DNA from: Campylobacterales bacterium | GTDB lineage: Bacteria > Campylobacterota > Campylobacteria > Campylobacterales > Sulfurimonadaceae | Direction of reading: 5' to 3' | NCBI GenBank assembly: GCA_016938735.1 | Contig: JAFGUB010000052.1 | Location: forward strand, 103,748 to 167,747 | Length of the DNA: 64,000 bases | Translations under genes and position numbers: made by a program | The notes under the pieces: generated by a model | What the model was told of the DNA's origin: nothing | Databases searched by the model: none | Seen by the model: only the letters and a program-made list of their open reading frames with translations | Shown: one piece after another, positions 53,511-62,172 of the stretch | Layout: each line of letters opens with the position of its first letter | Numbering within the stretch: the first letter of the stretch is position 1

Positions 53511-55343
53511 ATGATTCAAATCTCCAACCTCTCCAAAAACTTCGGCCAGCGTGAGCTTTTTAGCAACCTCGGGTTTACGCTGGGGCGCGGCTACAAAGTG
53601 GGGCTGGTGGGGCGCAACGGCACGGGCAAATCGACGCTCTTCAAGATGATCTTGGGCGAAGAGAGCCCCGATGGCGGCGAGATTATCATCCCCAAGGGTT
53701 ATCGCATCGGGGCGCTCAAGCAGTACCTGAAGTTCGACCACCCCACGGTACTCGATGAGGCCGCGAGTGCGCTTAGCGAAGAGATGCAGTATGAGACCTA
53801 CCGCGCCGAGAAGATGCTCTTTGGTCTGGGCTTTAGCTATGAGGATCTCTACCGCGCCCCTAGCGAGTTTTCCGGCGGCTATCAGATCCGCATCAACCTC
53901 GCCAAGCTGCTGCTCTCCGAGCCTAGCCTACTGCTGCTTGATGAGCCGACCAACTATCTTGACATTATCTCGCTGCGTTGGCTCAAGGGCTTTTTGCGCA
54001 GTTTTCAAGGCGAAGTGATCCTCATCACCCACGATCGCGATTTTATGGACGCGGTGAGTACGCACACGATGGGGATTGTGCGGCGCGGTCTCTTTTGGAT
54101 CGAGGGGGATACGGAGAAGTTTTACAGCCAACTGGCACAAAATGAAGAGCTCTATGAAAAAGAGAAGGTATCGCAAGACAAAAAGCGCAAAGAGCTGGAG
54201 GATTTTATCGCCCGTAACGGGGCGCGCGCTTCCACTGCCGCGCAAGCCCAGTCCAAAGCCAAGCAGCTTGAGAAGATGGGTTCCATGCACCATCTTGCCC
54301 ACGACGCGTCGCTGGATTTTGACTTCAACTACCGTGATACCCCCGCAAAGGTGCTGCTCGAAGCCAAAGGCTTAAGCTTTGGCTACAACCCCGAAGTGCC
54401 GCTCTTTAGCGATGTGTCGTTTGTGCTAGAGCGCGGTCGCCGACTCGCCATCATCGGTAAAAACGGCTCCGGTAAATCGACGCTGCTCAATACCATCGCC
54501 GGAGAGTTAAAAGCACAACACGGCGAAGTGGCCATGCACCCATCAACCGCCTTTGGCCACTTCGGACAGACCAACATCAACCGCCTCAGCCCCGATCACA
54601 CCGTGATGGAAGCGGTCTACGTGGCCGATCCCAAACTAGCCGAGAGCACGGTGCGCGGTCTGTGCGGTGCCATGCTCTTTAGCGGCGACGCGGCCAAAAA
54701 AAAGGTCAACCTCCTCTCAGGCGGCGAGAAGAGCCGCGTGATGCTGGCGCAGATTTTGGCGCGCCCTTCGAACCTGCTCTTTCTTGATGAACCGACCCAC
54801 CACCTCGATATGGACTCCATCGAAGCGCTGATGGAGGCGATTGAGCGTTTCAAAGGGAGCGTGATCATCGTCACCCACGCCGAAGAGGTGCTGCGCCGCG
54901 TGGCCGATGCGCTGATCGTTTTTGACCGCAACGGCGCCTTCTTTTTTGACGGCAGCTACGATGACTTTTTGGAGAAGATCGGCTGGGACGACGAAGAGGA
55001 AGCCAAGCCTAAATCCAAGAGTAAAAACAGTAAAAAAGAGTCCAAAAAACAGCGCTCCGAGCTGATCGCCGAACGCTCCAAAGCGACCAAAGGGCTCAAA
55101 GAAGAGGTAGAGGAGCTGGAAAAGGCGATCATGAAAGCCGAAACCGCGCTTAAAGCCTTACATGTAAGCCTAGAGCAAGCAACCAAAAAAGGCGACAGCC
55201 CTGAAGTAGCGCATCTCTCCAAAGCAATTGCCCAAGAAGAAAAAGCGGTAGAGGCGCGTTTTGAGCAGCTAGAGAAGGTCCAAAGTACGCTTGATGCGGT
55301 GATGGCGGAGTTTGAGGCGAAGCTGTCGGGTTTGGAGGCTTAG
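53511..55343 (+). CDS. ABC-F family ATPase
   Basis: A 610-residue soluble protein with two ABC domains (Walker A GRNGTGKST and GKNGSGKST; Walker B LLLLDEPTNYLD and LLFLDEPTHHLD; signatures FSGGYQIR and LSGGEKSR), the ABC-F linker between them and a Lys-rich tail ending in a coiled coil (about 500-605) like Uup. ABC-F proteins act on ribosomes in translation or rRNA quality control. Probably housekeeping rather than resistance. Contains an exact palindrome (55158). Confidence 0.93.
   Translation: MIQISNLSKNFGQRELFSNLGFTLGRGYKVGLVGRNGTGKSTLFKMILGEESPDGGEIIIPKGYRIGALKQYLKFDHPTVLDEAASALSEEMQYETYRAEKMLFGLGFSYEDLYRAPSEFSGGYQIRINLAKLLLSEPSLLLLDEPTNYLDIISLRWLKGFLRSFQGEVILITHDRDFMDAVSTHTMGIVRRGLFWIEGDTEKFYSQLAQNEELYEKEKVSQDKKRKELEDFIARNGARASTAAQAQSKAKQLEKMGSMHHLAHDASLDFDFNYRDTPAKVLLEAKGLSFGYNPEVPLFSDVSFVLERGRRLAIIGKNGSGKSTLLNTIAGELKAQHGEVAMHPSTAFGHFGQTNINRLSPDHTVMEAVYVADPKLAESTVRGLCGAMLFSGDAAKKKVNLLSGGEKSRVMLAQILARPSNLLFLDEPTHHLDMDSIEALMEAIERFKGSVIIVTHAEEVLRRVADALIVFDRNGAFFFDGSYDDFLEKIGWDDEEEAKPKSKSKNSKKESKKQRSELIAERSKATKGLKEEVEELEKAIMKAETALKALHVSLEQATKKGDSPEVAHLSKAIAQEEKAVEARFEQLEKVQSTLDAVMAEFEAKLSGLEA
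55158..55167. repeat. TTACATGTAA copy in ABC-F gene
   Basis: Exact palindrome, read as Leu-His-Val (ALHVSLE) in the C-terminal coiled coil. Confidence 0.95.
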
Positions 55344-55418
55344 AGAGTGGTGATTGTCAGAACCTTGAACGGTTCGTCATAGAGGTACCGTCACCTCACT
55401 CTCTCCCTTGCTACACTA

Positions 55419-55814
55419 TTGCTACGCAAAAGTGCTAGGATAAAGCACTTTATTGATCAAGGAAAGAGCATATCACTGATTGAAATTTTTACCGATTACA
55501 TTGTGAATCGTAAAAGTCTGCGCGACTATGTTGAAGTGCGCAAAACGATCAACGCACGCGGCGAGTTCAACGACGAGACCTTACTGCTGGCACAAGAGAC
55601 GCTGGAGCGGTTGGGGCGCGAAGAGCCGGAGCTGCTTGAGAAGATGTACGCGACGCTAGGCGAGATCATGATGCGCGACGAAGGACACAAGGTAGAGTAT
55701 CCGCTCAACTTCACGCGCCAGATTCTGCGCTGCGCCAAAGAGGGGGCAACACTGCAAAAAGTGTATGAAGATTACCGTCAGACCCTTTCGCATCACTACC
55801 GCGACGCGAATTAG
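55419..55814 (+). CDS. Hypothetical 131-aa protein
   Basis: A soluble helical protein (KHFIDQGKSISLIEIFTDYI; DETLLLAQETLERLGREEPE), not recognised. TTG at 55419 is the only upstream start and has no strong binding site, so the N-terminus is uncertain. It converges on mscL with a 13-base gap that is almost filled by a palindrome. Confidence 0.6.
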   Translation: MLRKSARIKHFIDQGKSISLIEIFTDYIVNRKSLRDYVEVRKTINARGEFNDETLLLAQETLERLGREEPELLEKMYATLGEIMMRDEGHKVEYPLNFTRQILRCAKEGATLQKVYEDYRQTLSHHYRDAN

Positions 55815-55817
55815 GGC

Positions 55818-55827
55818 TTACATGTAA
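55818..55827. repeat. TTACATGTAA copy in a convergent gene gap
   Basis: Exact palindrome occupying 10 of the 13 bases between two convergent stop codons. Confidence 0.95.
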
Positions 55828-56265
55828 CTACTGCGCCGATCGGCAGTGGGGGCAGGTTTTGGCGGCGAGCGGAATTTCCATCGCGCATTCATGGCAGGTT
55901 TTGGTGGTCGGCTCGGGTGCGGGCGCTGCGGCCTCTTCGGCTTTAAGACGGTTGTAGGTGCGTACGAGCATAAACATCACAAAACCCAAAATGAGAAACG
56001 AGATCACGTCGTTGATAAAGATCCCCAGTTTGATCGCGGGCGCTCCGGCGGCGTCGAGTTCGGCCAGCGAGGCGTAGCTTTTGCCATCGAGTGCGATAAA
56101 GAGTGAAGAGAAGTCCACACGCCCCATGAGCAGCCCGATGGGCGGCATCATGATGTTGGCCACCAGTGATTTGACGACGGTAGCAAACGCCGCGCCGAAG
56201 ATGAAACCGACCGCCATATCGACGACGTTGCCTTTGATAAGAAAGTCCTTGAATTCCTTGAGCAT
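55828..56265 (-). CDS. mscL: Large-conductance mechanosensitive channel with zinc-ribbon tail
   Basis: A 145-residue channel relieving turgor under osmotic downshock. N-terminal amphipathic helix and TM1 (FLIKGNVVDMAVGFIFGAAF), TM2 (INDVISFLILGFVMFMLV), then an Ala/Pro/Glu linker and a CHEC-x11-CPHC zinc ribbon at about 124-142 that replaces the usual C-terminal helix bundle. ATG at 56265 after AAAGGAGCGCTTC. Confidence 0.93.
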   Translation of the reverse strand: MLKEFKDFLIKGNVVDMAVGFIFGAAFATVVKSLVANIMMPPIGLLMGRVDFSSLFIALDGKSYASLAELDAAGAPAIKLGIFINDVISFLILGFVMFMLVRTYNRLKAEEAAAPAPEPTTKTCHECAMEIPLAAKTCPHCRSAQ

Positions 56266-56373
56266 GAAGCGCTCCTTTAGAGCTTTAAGATGCTCTATTT
56301 TACAATAATTTATTCGGATGGCGCTTGCTCATTTTAGCTAGAATAGCACCGATATTTTATGAAAAGGACTCTT

Positions 56374-56847
56374 ATGAACAAAAAACATCTCTTGCTCACT
56401 TGTACACTGCTAGGCTTCGCTTCTCTCCAAGCGACGCCGATGGGGCTTGGCGTGGGGATTGCCAACAATCAAGCCACGATCCGTATCCCGGTGGGCTTGG
56501 AGGGCAATCTGCGCCTAGAGCCTGAAGTACGGCTCAGCTACCTCTCCAATGACGACTATTCCCAAAGTGCACTAGCGCTGGGCAGCGGTCTGTATCTGCA
56601 ACAAAACGCCAACAGCAAAGTTTCCGTCTACTACGGCGGCAAAGCGCTCGTAGAGTACAGCAGCGTCGATTACGACCACGGCGACGAGATCGACGATACG
56701 CGTCTGGTGCTCGGCGGCGTCTTTGGTTTTGAGTACCACTTCGACCCCAAAGTCTCCATCGGTGCCGAGGCTGGAGGGTACGCCGGTTTTGGCGACAGCT
56801 TTACGCTTGAGACGCGCGGCGAAGCCCTATTGCGCTACTTTTTTTAG
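56374..56847 (+). CDS. Small outer-membrane beta-barrel protein
   Basis: A 157-residue precursor with a signal peptide (MNKKHLLLTCTLLGFASLQA), alternating amphipathic strands rich in Tyr and Gly, and a C-terminal aromatic end (EALLRYFF) as in eight-stranded barrels. ATG at 56374 has AAAAGGA five bases before; an ATG at 56359 is upstream of that site. Function unknown. Confidence 0.75.
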   Translation: MNKKHLLLTCTLLGFASLQATPMGLGVGIANNQATIRIPVGLEGNLRLEPEVRLSYLSNDDYSQSALALGSGLYLQQNANSKVSVYYGGKALVEYSSVDYDHGDEIDDTRLVLGGVFGFEYHFDPKVSIGAEAGGYAGFGDSFTLETRGEALLRYFF

Positions 56848-56932
56848 TCCGCAGACACCGCTTTCACACCGCCGCATGATACGCTTCGGGCCAGTCGCCT
56901 GAAGTGCATGCGACTACGCTACAATTCACCTT

Positions 56933-57832
56933 ATGGACCGCATGAAAACGATTGTGACGCAACTTAGCCCTCTTTACTACGAATACGATGCTGCGCGTCA
57001 GATCTTTTGGGTAGCACAAAGCACGCCCAGCAAAGATTACGCGCTGGAGCTGGTGAGCATTACCCATCAGCTCCAAAGCCGCCATATTCCTTACACCGTA
57101 GACGGCAAAGGGAACATCCGTATCGGCGCGCGCATATCGTGGAGCGCTCGGATGTGCGAAGGGGCGTTTGGCTTGGTGCGGCGCTTTACATGTAGCCCTG
57201 TCTATCTCACCGGCGAAGCCGCGCTTGAAGGGGTGCGCACGCTGGGACTCTTCGAGATCAAGCCGCTGCCCTGCGCGATTGACCTGGGCGCTTATGACGC
57301 GCTGGTCTTTACCTCCAAAAATGCCGTCGAGGTACTCGACAAGCAGTATCCCCAGTGGAAACGCAAAGCTGCGTACGCCATTGCGCCGCAAAGCGCCAAG
57401 GCGATCAAGCGTCTTGGCGGGCAGCTTCGTTTTGTGGGCAAAAGCCACTATGGCAATCAGTTTGCACTGGAGCTGGGGACGCAGCTTGAGCATAAACGCG
57501 TGCTTTATGTGCGTGCCAAAGAGGTTGCCTCCGATCTGGCCGAGATCCTGCGTGCGCAGGGGGTGGCGTGCGACGAGGCGGTGATCTATGAAACCTGCTG
57601 TAAACCCCAAAGCACGCCGCCGGTGCTCCCCAAAAAATCGGTGATCATCTTTTCGGCCCCTTCGAACGTGGCTTGCTTTTTGCAGCATGTGTCATGGGAT
57701 GAGAGCTATCGCGCGGTTGCCATCGGAAACACTACGGCGGCGGCCTTTCCTGAAGGAATCACCCCGGTGATCGCTGAGCACACTTCGCTCGAATCGTGCC
57801 TGCGCAAAGCCAGAGAACTCAGTTACATGTAA
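56933..57832 (+). CDS. hemD: Uroporphyrinogen-III synthase with N-terminal extension
   Basis: A 299-residue protein whose residues about 86-299 match HemD, which closes the tetrapyrrole ring: PVYLTGEAALEGVRTLGLFE, DALVFTSKNAVEVL, VLYVRAKEVASDLAEIL and VIIFSAPSNVACFL. The first 85 residues (about ITHQLQSRHIPYTVDGKGNI) are not part of HemD and look like a separate small domain fused in frame. The fusion point (RFTCSPVYL) is a near-match palindrome at 57186. The last two residues and the stop (Tyr-Met-TAA) are an exact palindrome. Confidence 0.85.
   Translation: MDRMKTIVTQLSPLYYEYDAARQIFWVAQSTPSKDYALELVSITHQLQSRHIPYTVDGKGNIRIGARISWSARMCEGAFGLVRRFTCSPVYLTGEAALEGVRTLGLFEIKPLPCAIDLGAYDALVFTSKNAVEVLDKQYPQWKRKAAYAIAPQSAKAIKRLGGQLRFVGKSHYGNQFALELGTQLEHKRVLYVRAKEVASDLAEILRAQGVACDEAVIYETCCKPQSTPPVLPKKSVIIFSAPSNVACFLQHVSWDESYRAVAIGNTTAAAFPEGITPVIAEHTSLESCLRKARELSYM
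57823..57832. repeat. TTACATGTAA copy forming the hemD stop
   Basis: Exact palindrome, read as Tyr-Met-stop, so it supplies the termination codon. Confidence 0.95.
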
Positions 57833-57900
57833 GCGCTTAGCGCTGCCTAATTCGCCCTAAAGTACAATTCTTGCAAAGCCGTAGGCAAAAAAGGGAGCGC

Positions 57901-59511
57901 ATGGTAGATGTTTTGATCGTCGGTGCAGGGGGCGCGGGGCTAACGGCGGCGCTGCACGCGAACGCAGCGGGCGCGCGGGTAAAGGTGCTGTGCAAAAGCT
58001 ACCCCACCAGCGCACAAACGGGTATGGCGCAAGGCGGTATCAACGCCGCGCTGGCACACATGGAGGTTGACTCTCCGCAGATTCACATCGAAGACACCCT
58101 CAAATCGGCGCAGGGATTGGCGTCGCGTGCGGCCGTGGAAAAGCTCTGCCGCGAAGGGGTGAAGATGGTCGAGTGGCTCGATAGCATCGGCGTGCCCTTT
58201 AGCCGCAACGACGAATCCTACATCTCCCAGCGCCGTCTTGGGGGCGCGACGCATGCGAGAGCCTGTTACGCTCAGGACTACACCGGGCTTAAAATACTGC
58301 ACACCCTTTTTGATCAGTGCCTCAAAGCGGGCATCGACTTTGACAATGAGCGCTTTTTGCTCAATCTGATGCGCGCCGATAGCGGCGAAGTGTGCGGTGT
58401 CACGGCGCTGAACATCGCTACGGGCTGCGTGGAGCGCCACGACGCGCACGCGGTGGTGCTGGCCACCGGCGGTTACGCCAAACTCTACGGTCGCCACTCG
58501 ACCAACGCACGCGGCACCACCGGAGACGGCGTCGCCGCAGCGCTACGCGCCGGAGCAAGGCTGAGCGATATGGAGTTTGTGCAGTTTCACCCCACGGCGC
58601 TGCTGCATTCGGGCATCCTTATCAGCGAGAGCGCGCGCGGGGCAGGAGGCTACCTGCTGAGCGCCAAGGGTGAGCGCTTCACCGACGAGCGCGGTACCCG
58701 CGACGTGGTGGCCCGCGCCATCCGCGATGAGATCGAGCACGGCGGCGGCGCGGTCTATCTGGACATTCGCCACCTTGGGCAGGCGTTTATCGACGAAGAG
58801 CTGCCCCAAGAGCGCAAGCTCGCGCGGCTGTATGAGGGGGTCGATCCGGTGCATGAGATCATCCCGATCAAGCCCGTCGCCCACTACACCATGGGCGGCA
58901 TCGCCGTAGATGATGCGTCGCAAAGCACGCTAAGCGGGCTTTTTGCCTGCGGCGAGTGCGCCAACCACCGCGTCCACGGGGCGAACCGCCTTGGGGGCAA
59001 TTCGCTGCTGGAGCTGATCGTGTTTGGCAAGCAAGCCGGCGAGAGTGCGGCGGCGTACGCCGTGAAAAAGCGCGTAGCATGTACCGATGAGCGGCAATTT
59101 TTGAGCGATCAGAACTTTGTGCAAGGGGTGAAATACTTCACCAATCAGATCGATTTTTACCAAAAGCGCGAAATGATGGGCAATATCTTTTACAACAACG
59201 CAGGCATCGTGCGCAGCGATATGGGGCTCAAAGCGGTGCTGGGTGCTATTCGTCAGATGCAGCGCGAAGTCCCTTTTATGGGGCCGCGCGACAAGTCCAA
59301 AGCCTACAACACCAACCTGCTTGAGTTTATCGAGTTTGGCAACATGGTCGAGTTGGCCGAGGTGGTGTTGGTGAGCGCCATCAGCCGCGTCGAGAGTCGC
59401 GGCGCACACTACCGCGAGGATGCGCCAAAGCCGCATGACGCGATGTTTCGCGCCCACACCCATACCTGGAAAGAGGACGGCGTGCTTTGCGCCGACTTCG
59501 TCGGAGAGTAA
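57901..59511 (+). CDS. sdhA: Succinate dehydrogenase/fumarate reductase flavoprotein subunit
   Basis: A 536-residue FAD subunit. GAGGAGLTAALHANAAG is the FAD-binding fold, followed by GMAQGGINAAL, GGATHARACYAQDYTG, FVQFHPTALLHSG, SARGAGGYLLSAKGERF, and catalytic His/Arg in VAHYTMGGIAVD and HGANRLGGNSLLE. ATG at 57901 after AAAGGGAGCGC. It precedes the iron-sulfur subunit by one base; no membrane-anchor gene follows. Direction of reaction cannot be told. Confidence 0.93.
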   Translation: MVDVLIVGAGGAGLTAALHANAAGARVKVLCKSYPTSAQTGMAQGGINAALAHMEVDSPQIHIEDTLKSAQGLASRAAVEKLCREGVKMVEWLDSIGVPFSRNDESYISQRRLGGATHARACYAQDYTGLKILHTLFDQCLKAGIDFDNERFLLNLMRADSGEVCGVTALNIATGCVERHDAHAVVLATGGYAKLYGRHSTNARGTTGDGVAAALRAGARLSDMEFVQFHPTALLHSGILISESARGAGGYLLSAKGERFTDERGTRDVVARAIRDEIEHGGGAVYLDIRHLGQAFIDEELPQERKLARLYEGVDPVHEIIPIKPVAHYTMGGIAVDDASQSTLSGLFACGECANHRVHGANRLGGNSLLELIVFGKQAGESAAAYAVKKRVACTDERQFLSDQNFVQGVKYFTNQIDFYQKREMMGNIFYNNAGIVRSDMGLKAVLGAIRQMQREVPFMGPRDKSKAYNTNLLEFIEFGNMVELAEVVLVSAISRVESRGAHYREDAPKPHDAMFRAHTHTWKEDGVLCADFVGE

Positions 59512-59512
59512 G

Positions 59513-60220
59513 ATGCGCTTACATGTAAAACGGTTTTATGAAGGGCGCGAAGAGCTGCGCACCTATGAGGTAGAAGGGGGCGGTACGCTGCTGGAGATGC
59601 TTGAGCGCATCAAGACCAAAGAGGATGCGACGCTGAGCTTTGCGCATGAGTGCCGCAGCGGAGTGTGCGGCAGTTGCGCCGTGCGTGTGGGGGGCGTGGA
59701 GGTACTCGCCTGCGCCTACAGCCCCAAAGAGGATGATCTGATCGAGCCGCTGCGCTTTATGCCCATCATGCGCGACCTGATCGTTGATCGCAGCGCCGTG
59801 CTTACATGTAACGCTGGGGCGCAGGCTGCGATGGAGGCGGGCGAATTTGTCAAAGTGAGCGCCGAAGCGGCCAAATTTAACGCCTTGCAAAGCGACTGTA
59901 TCTTGTGTGGAAGCTGTTATAGTGCCTGCCCTGTTTTGGCCGTAAAGCCCGAATTTTTGGGCCCTTTTGCACTAACACGCGTGTGGCGCTACGTGAGTGA
60001 CGTGCGCGAAAACGACGTGGCGGGCAAGATTGCAGCGGTGCAGCAAGCGGGCATCTGGGACTGTACGCTCTGCAACGCCTGCGTCCCCGTCTGCCCCCAA
60101 AACATCGCCCCCAAACAAGACATCGTGATGCTGCGCAACAAAAGCGGAGTGATGGGTTATATGGACCCCAACATGTTCTCTGGCGGCGGCTTCGGATTTG
60201 GGGGAATGCCGGAGTTTTGA
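59513..60220 (+). CDS. sdhB: Succinate dehydrogenase/fumarate reductase iron-sulfur subunit
   Basis: A 235-residue subunit with a ferredoxin-type 2Fe-2S domain (CRSGVCGSCAVRVGG) and two further clusters (CILCGSCYSACPVL and CTLCNACVPVCPQN) linking the flavin to quinone. A C-terminal Gly/Phe-rich end (GGGFGFGGMPEF) is unusual. Two exact palindromes: one starting six bases after the start codon's first base (59519, MRLHVKR) and one at 59802 (Thr-Cys-Asn). Confidence 0.93.
   Translation: MRLHVKRFYEGREELRTYEVEGGGTLLEMLERIKTKEDATLSFAHECRSGVCGSCAVRVGGVEVLACAYSPKEDDLIEPLRFMPIMRDLIVDRSAVLTCNAGAQAAMEAGEFVKVSAEAAKFNALQSDCILCGSCYSACPVLAVKPEFLGPFALTRVWRYVSDVRENDVAGKIAAVQQAGIWDCTLCNACVPVCPQNIAPKQDIVMLRNKSGVMGYMDPNMFSGGGFGFGGMPEF
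59519..59528. repeat. TTACATGTAA copy at the sdhB 5' end
   Basis: Exact palindrome, read as Leu-His-Val at residues 3-5. Confidence 0.95.
59802..59811. repeat. TTACATGTAA copy in sdhB
   Basis: Exact palindrome, read as Thr-Cys-Asn (VLTCNAG). Confidence 0.95.
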
Positions 60221-60357
60221 ACTGATATAGAGTGAGTAAGGGGCTGCTTTGACGCATCCCTCTCTTTTTCCTACCCCCTACCGCTGAAACCAAAGTGTGC
60301 TTCTTCGTTGGCTAAAATGCAGATCTTACCTATAGCCAAACCATTTGACGAGAAGCA

Positions 60358-62019
60358 ATGTCCAACCTTTTTCATACATTTTTTAAATTCGACACTTTTG
60401 ATTCGCAAGTACCCTCACTGCTGAACACCAACCGTCTTTCGACTTTAGAACAGGATGGGCGATTTTATTTTGTACAGTACTTACAATATCGTAGAGAAGG
60501 CGATCATCTTTATTACCGTGAAGAGAGTGTGCTGGTGGATCGCCTCTATTACCTTGAAGTGGCCAACAGCGCGCTTGATGATCGCGAACGGCGCAGACGT
60601 TTTTTTGCACTCTTGGGGAAACGTCGTTTTGGAGTTAATGAGAATCGATATGAGTGCTACACCATGAATCGGTGTGACGATATGAGCGTGCTGGTGAAAG
60701 CTGCAAAAGAGGCGCTGGCACATCAAGAGATTCCAAAAATACGATTTGAAAAAAAAGATATTAGTCTTAATCAATACGAAGTGGTCTTGTTTACATGTAA
60801 TGAGAAGAACTACCTATTGATGGAGCAGAAAAATATCAGCCAAGAGAGGGTTGTTGAAAAAGGATTTATTCTCGATCTAAACAGAGATGACACCTTGCGG
60901 TTTAACGCTATCCGTAGCAGTGAGTTCAAAATAGAGTTTCTCTATAACAAGATCGGAAAGCATTATTTCAAGTCTCTGCATCAACATAGTGTTCAATGTG
61001 ACCGATACCTAAAGCCGAAATCGGAAGTGTTTAAGTTTACTGCGTGCAAATTAAATGATATCGCAGCTCTGTTTATACAACATAGTGATGATATTGAGCT
61101 CTTTTTAGACCAGAATAACCCTGAGATTGACAAAGCTGTTTTTAGTTTTGTCTCGAGAATGTTGGCGTTTCTCTCATCTCAAGGAGCGCGTGTTGAAGTG
61201 GTGTTCATAGCCGATGCTTTAGAAAAACTGATTGCCCGATTCATACCTTATGCTTTTTTCAAATATGTCGTGAACTGTTTTGAAATTCTGCACGCCGCTA
61301 TGCAGGATGAAAAGGCGGTAGAGATGCTCTTGCATGTCAATGAATTACGAGAACAGGACAGCGCCTATATTATCGAATCGCTTTGTGAGTGGCATGACAG
61401 TTTTTATGGTCGTGACATACAGCTTTTGCAATCACGAACGCTTGATATGGTGTCGGCATTTTCGTATTACATCAATACCCATTTAAAAGCCGACCAAGAG
61501 GAACCCTCCACTGCGATAAGCAAAACAATCCCCGAATTGCATCTGGAGTTCTCTATGAACAGCCATCGAAAAATGATCTCTGCAGCAGAGTATTTTAGTG
61601 AAATAGAGCTGGACTGGGAGTTGATGGAAGAGCTTGAAGACCTTGAGCATGAAATAGAGCTAATAGAATTCGCAATGTCGCTGAATCATAGCTCCAAACG
61701 AGCACTGATCAACTATTTCATAGGGTTTTCGAGAGTGCTGAACAACTTCTTGGAATTTAAAGGTTTGAGTGATTCTATTATTTTGCTCAATGAAAAGCTT
61801 GAATCATTCGATCTGAGCCGAGATTCATCGATGTTGATGATGATGATTAAACCGGTTCTTTCTGATCTGCGCCAATGGAAACAGGTGGTGTTGGTTGATC
61901 AAAGTGCAGAGGATATGCACTACATGGATGACTCTTTTTACAGCAATATCGCCCAACTTGAGATGCTGCTTTCAGACGGAAATAATGACGTTGAAGATGA
62001 CGGATTAGAGTTTTTCTAA
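60358..62019 (+). CDS. Unknown 553-aa protein
   Basis: I do not recognise this protein. It is soluble, without signal peptide or membrane segment, mixed alpha/beta in the first 200 residues and mostly helical after that, with an acidic C-terminal tail (DGNNDVEDDGLEFF). A Glu-rich helix (DWELMEELEDLEHEIELIEF) lies near 420. It is AT-richer than sdhAB. Start ATG at 60358 after GAGAAGCA. Stands alone between sdhB and ccdAB. Contains an exact palindrome (60791). Confidence 0.8.
   Translation: MSNLFHTFFKFDTFDSQVPSLLNTNRLSTLEQDGRFYFVQYLQYRREGDHLYYREESVLVDRLYYLEVANSALDDRERRRRFFALLGKRRFGVNENRYECYTMNRCDDMSVLVKAAKEALAHQEIPKIRFEKKDISLNQYEVVLFTCNEKNYLLMEQKNISQERVVEKGFILDLNRDDTLRFNAIRSSEFKIEFLYNKIGKHYFKSLHQHSVQCDRYLKPKSEVFKFTACKLNDIAALFIQHSDDIELFLDQNNPEIDKAVFSFVSRMLAFLSSQGARVEVVFIADALEKLIARFIPYAFFKYVVNCFEILHAAMQDEKAVEMLLHVNELREQDSAYIIESLCEWHDSFYGRDIQLLQSRTLDMVSAFSYYINTHLKADQEEPSTAISKTIPELHLEFSMNSHRKMISAAEYFSEIELDWELMEELEDLEHEIELIEFAMSLNHSSKRALINYFIGFSRVLNNFLEFKGLSDSIILLNEKLESFDLSRDSSMLMMMIKPVLSDLRQWKQVVLVDQSAEDMHYMDDSFYSNIAQLEMLLSDGNNDVEDDGLEFF
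60791..60800. repeat. TTACATGTAA copy in unknown gene
   Basis: Exact palindrome, read as Thr-Cys-Asn (LFTCNEK). Confidence 0.95.
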
Positions 62020-62072
62020 TCTCTACAAACAAATGGTGCAGGCGCGTTATTCAGTTATGGGATCTCCTTAGC

Positions 62073-62100
62073 AAAGGGGCTACTTATTCTTTACATGTAA
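62073..62100 (+). repeat. Degenerate REP-like unit ending in a palindrome
   Basis: AAAGGGGCTACTTATTCT runs into an exact palindrome at 62091-62100. It resembles the REP-like unit with the ACAG part deleted. It lies upstream of ccdAB. Confidence 0.55.
62091..62100. repeat. TTACATGTAA copy, intergenic
   Basis: Exact palindrome, 73 bases before the ccdA start. Confidence 0.95.
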
Positions 62101-62172
62101 CAGGCTTTTGGTCTTGACAAAGAACTCTCTTTTTTCTAGAATCCATATAAAACATGCGCATAGGATATACAC

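Noticed and set aside
57940..58497. 185-aa frame opposite sdhA
   Set aside because: It mirrors GC-rich codons of a well-supported gene on the other strand.
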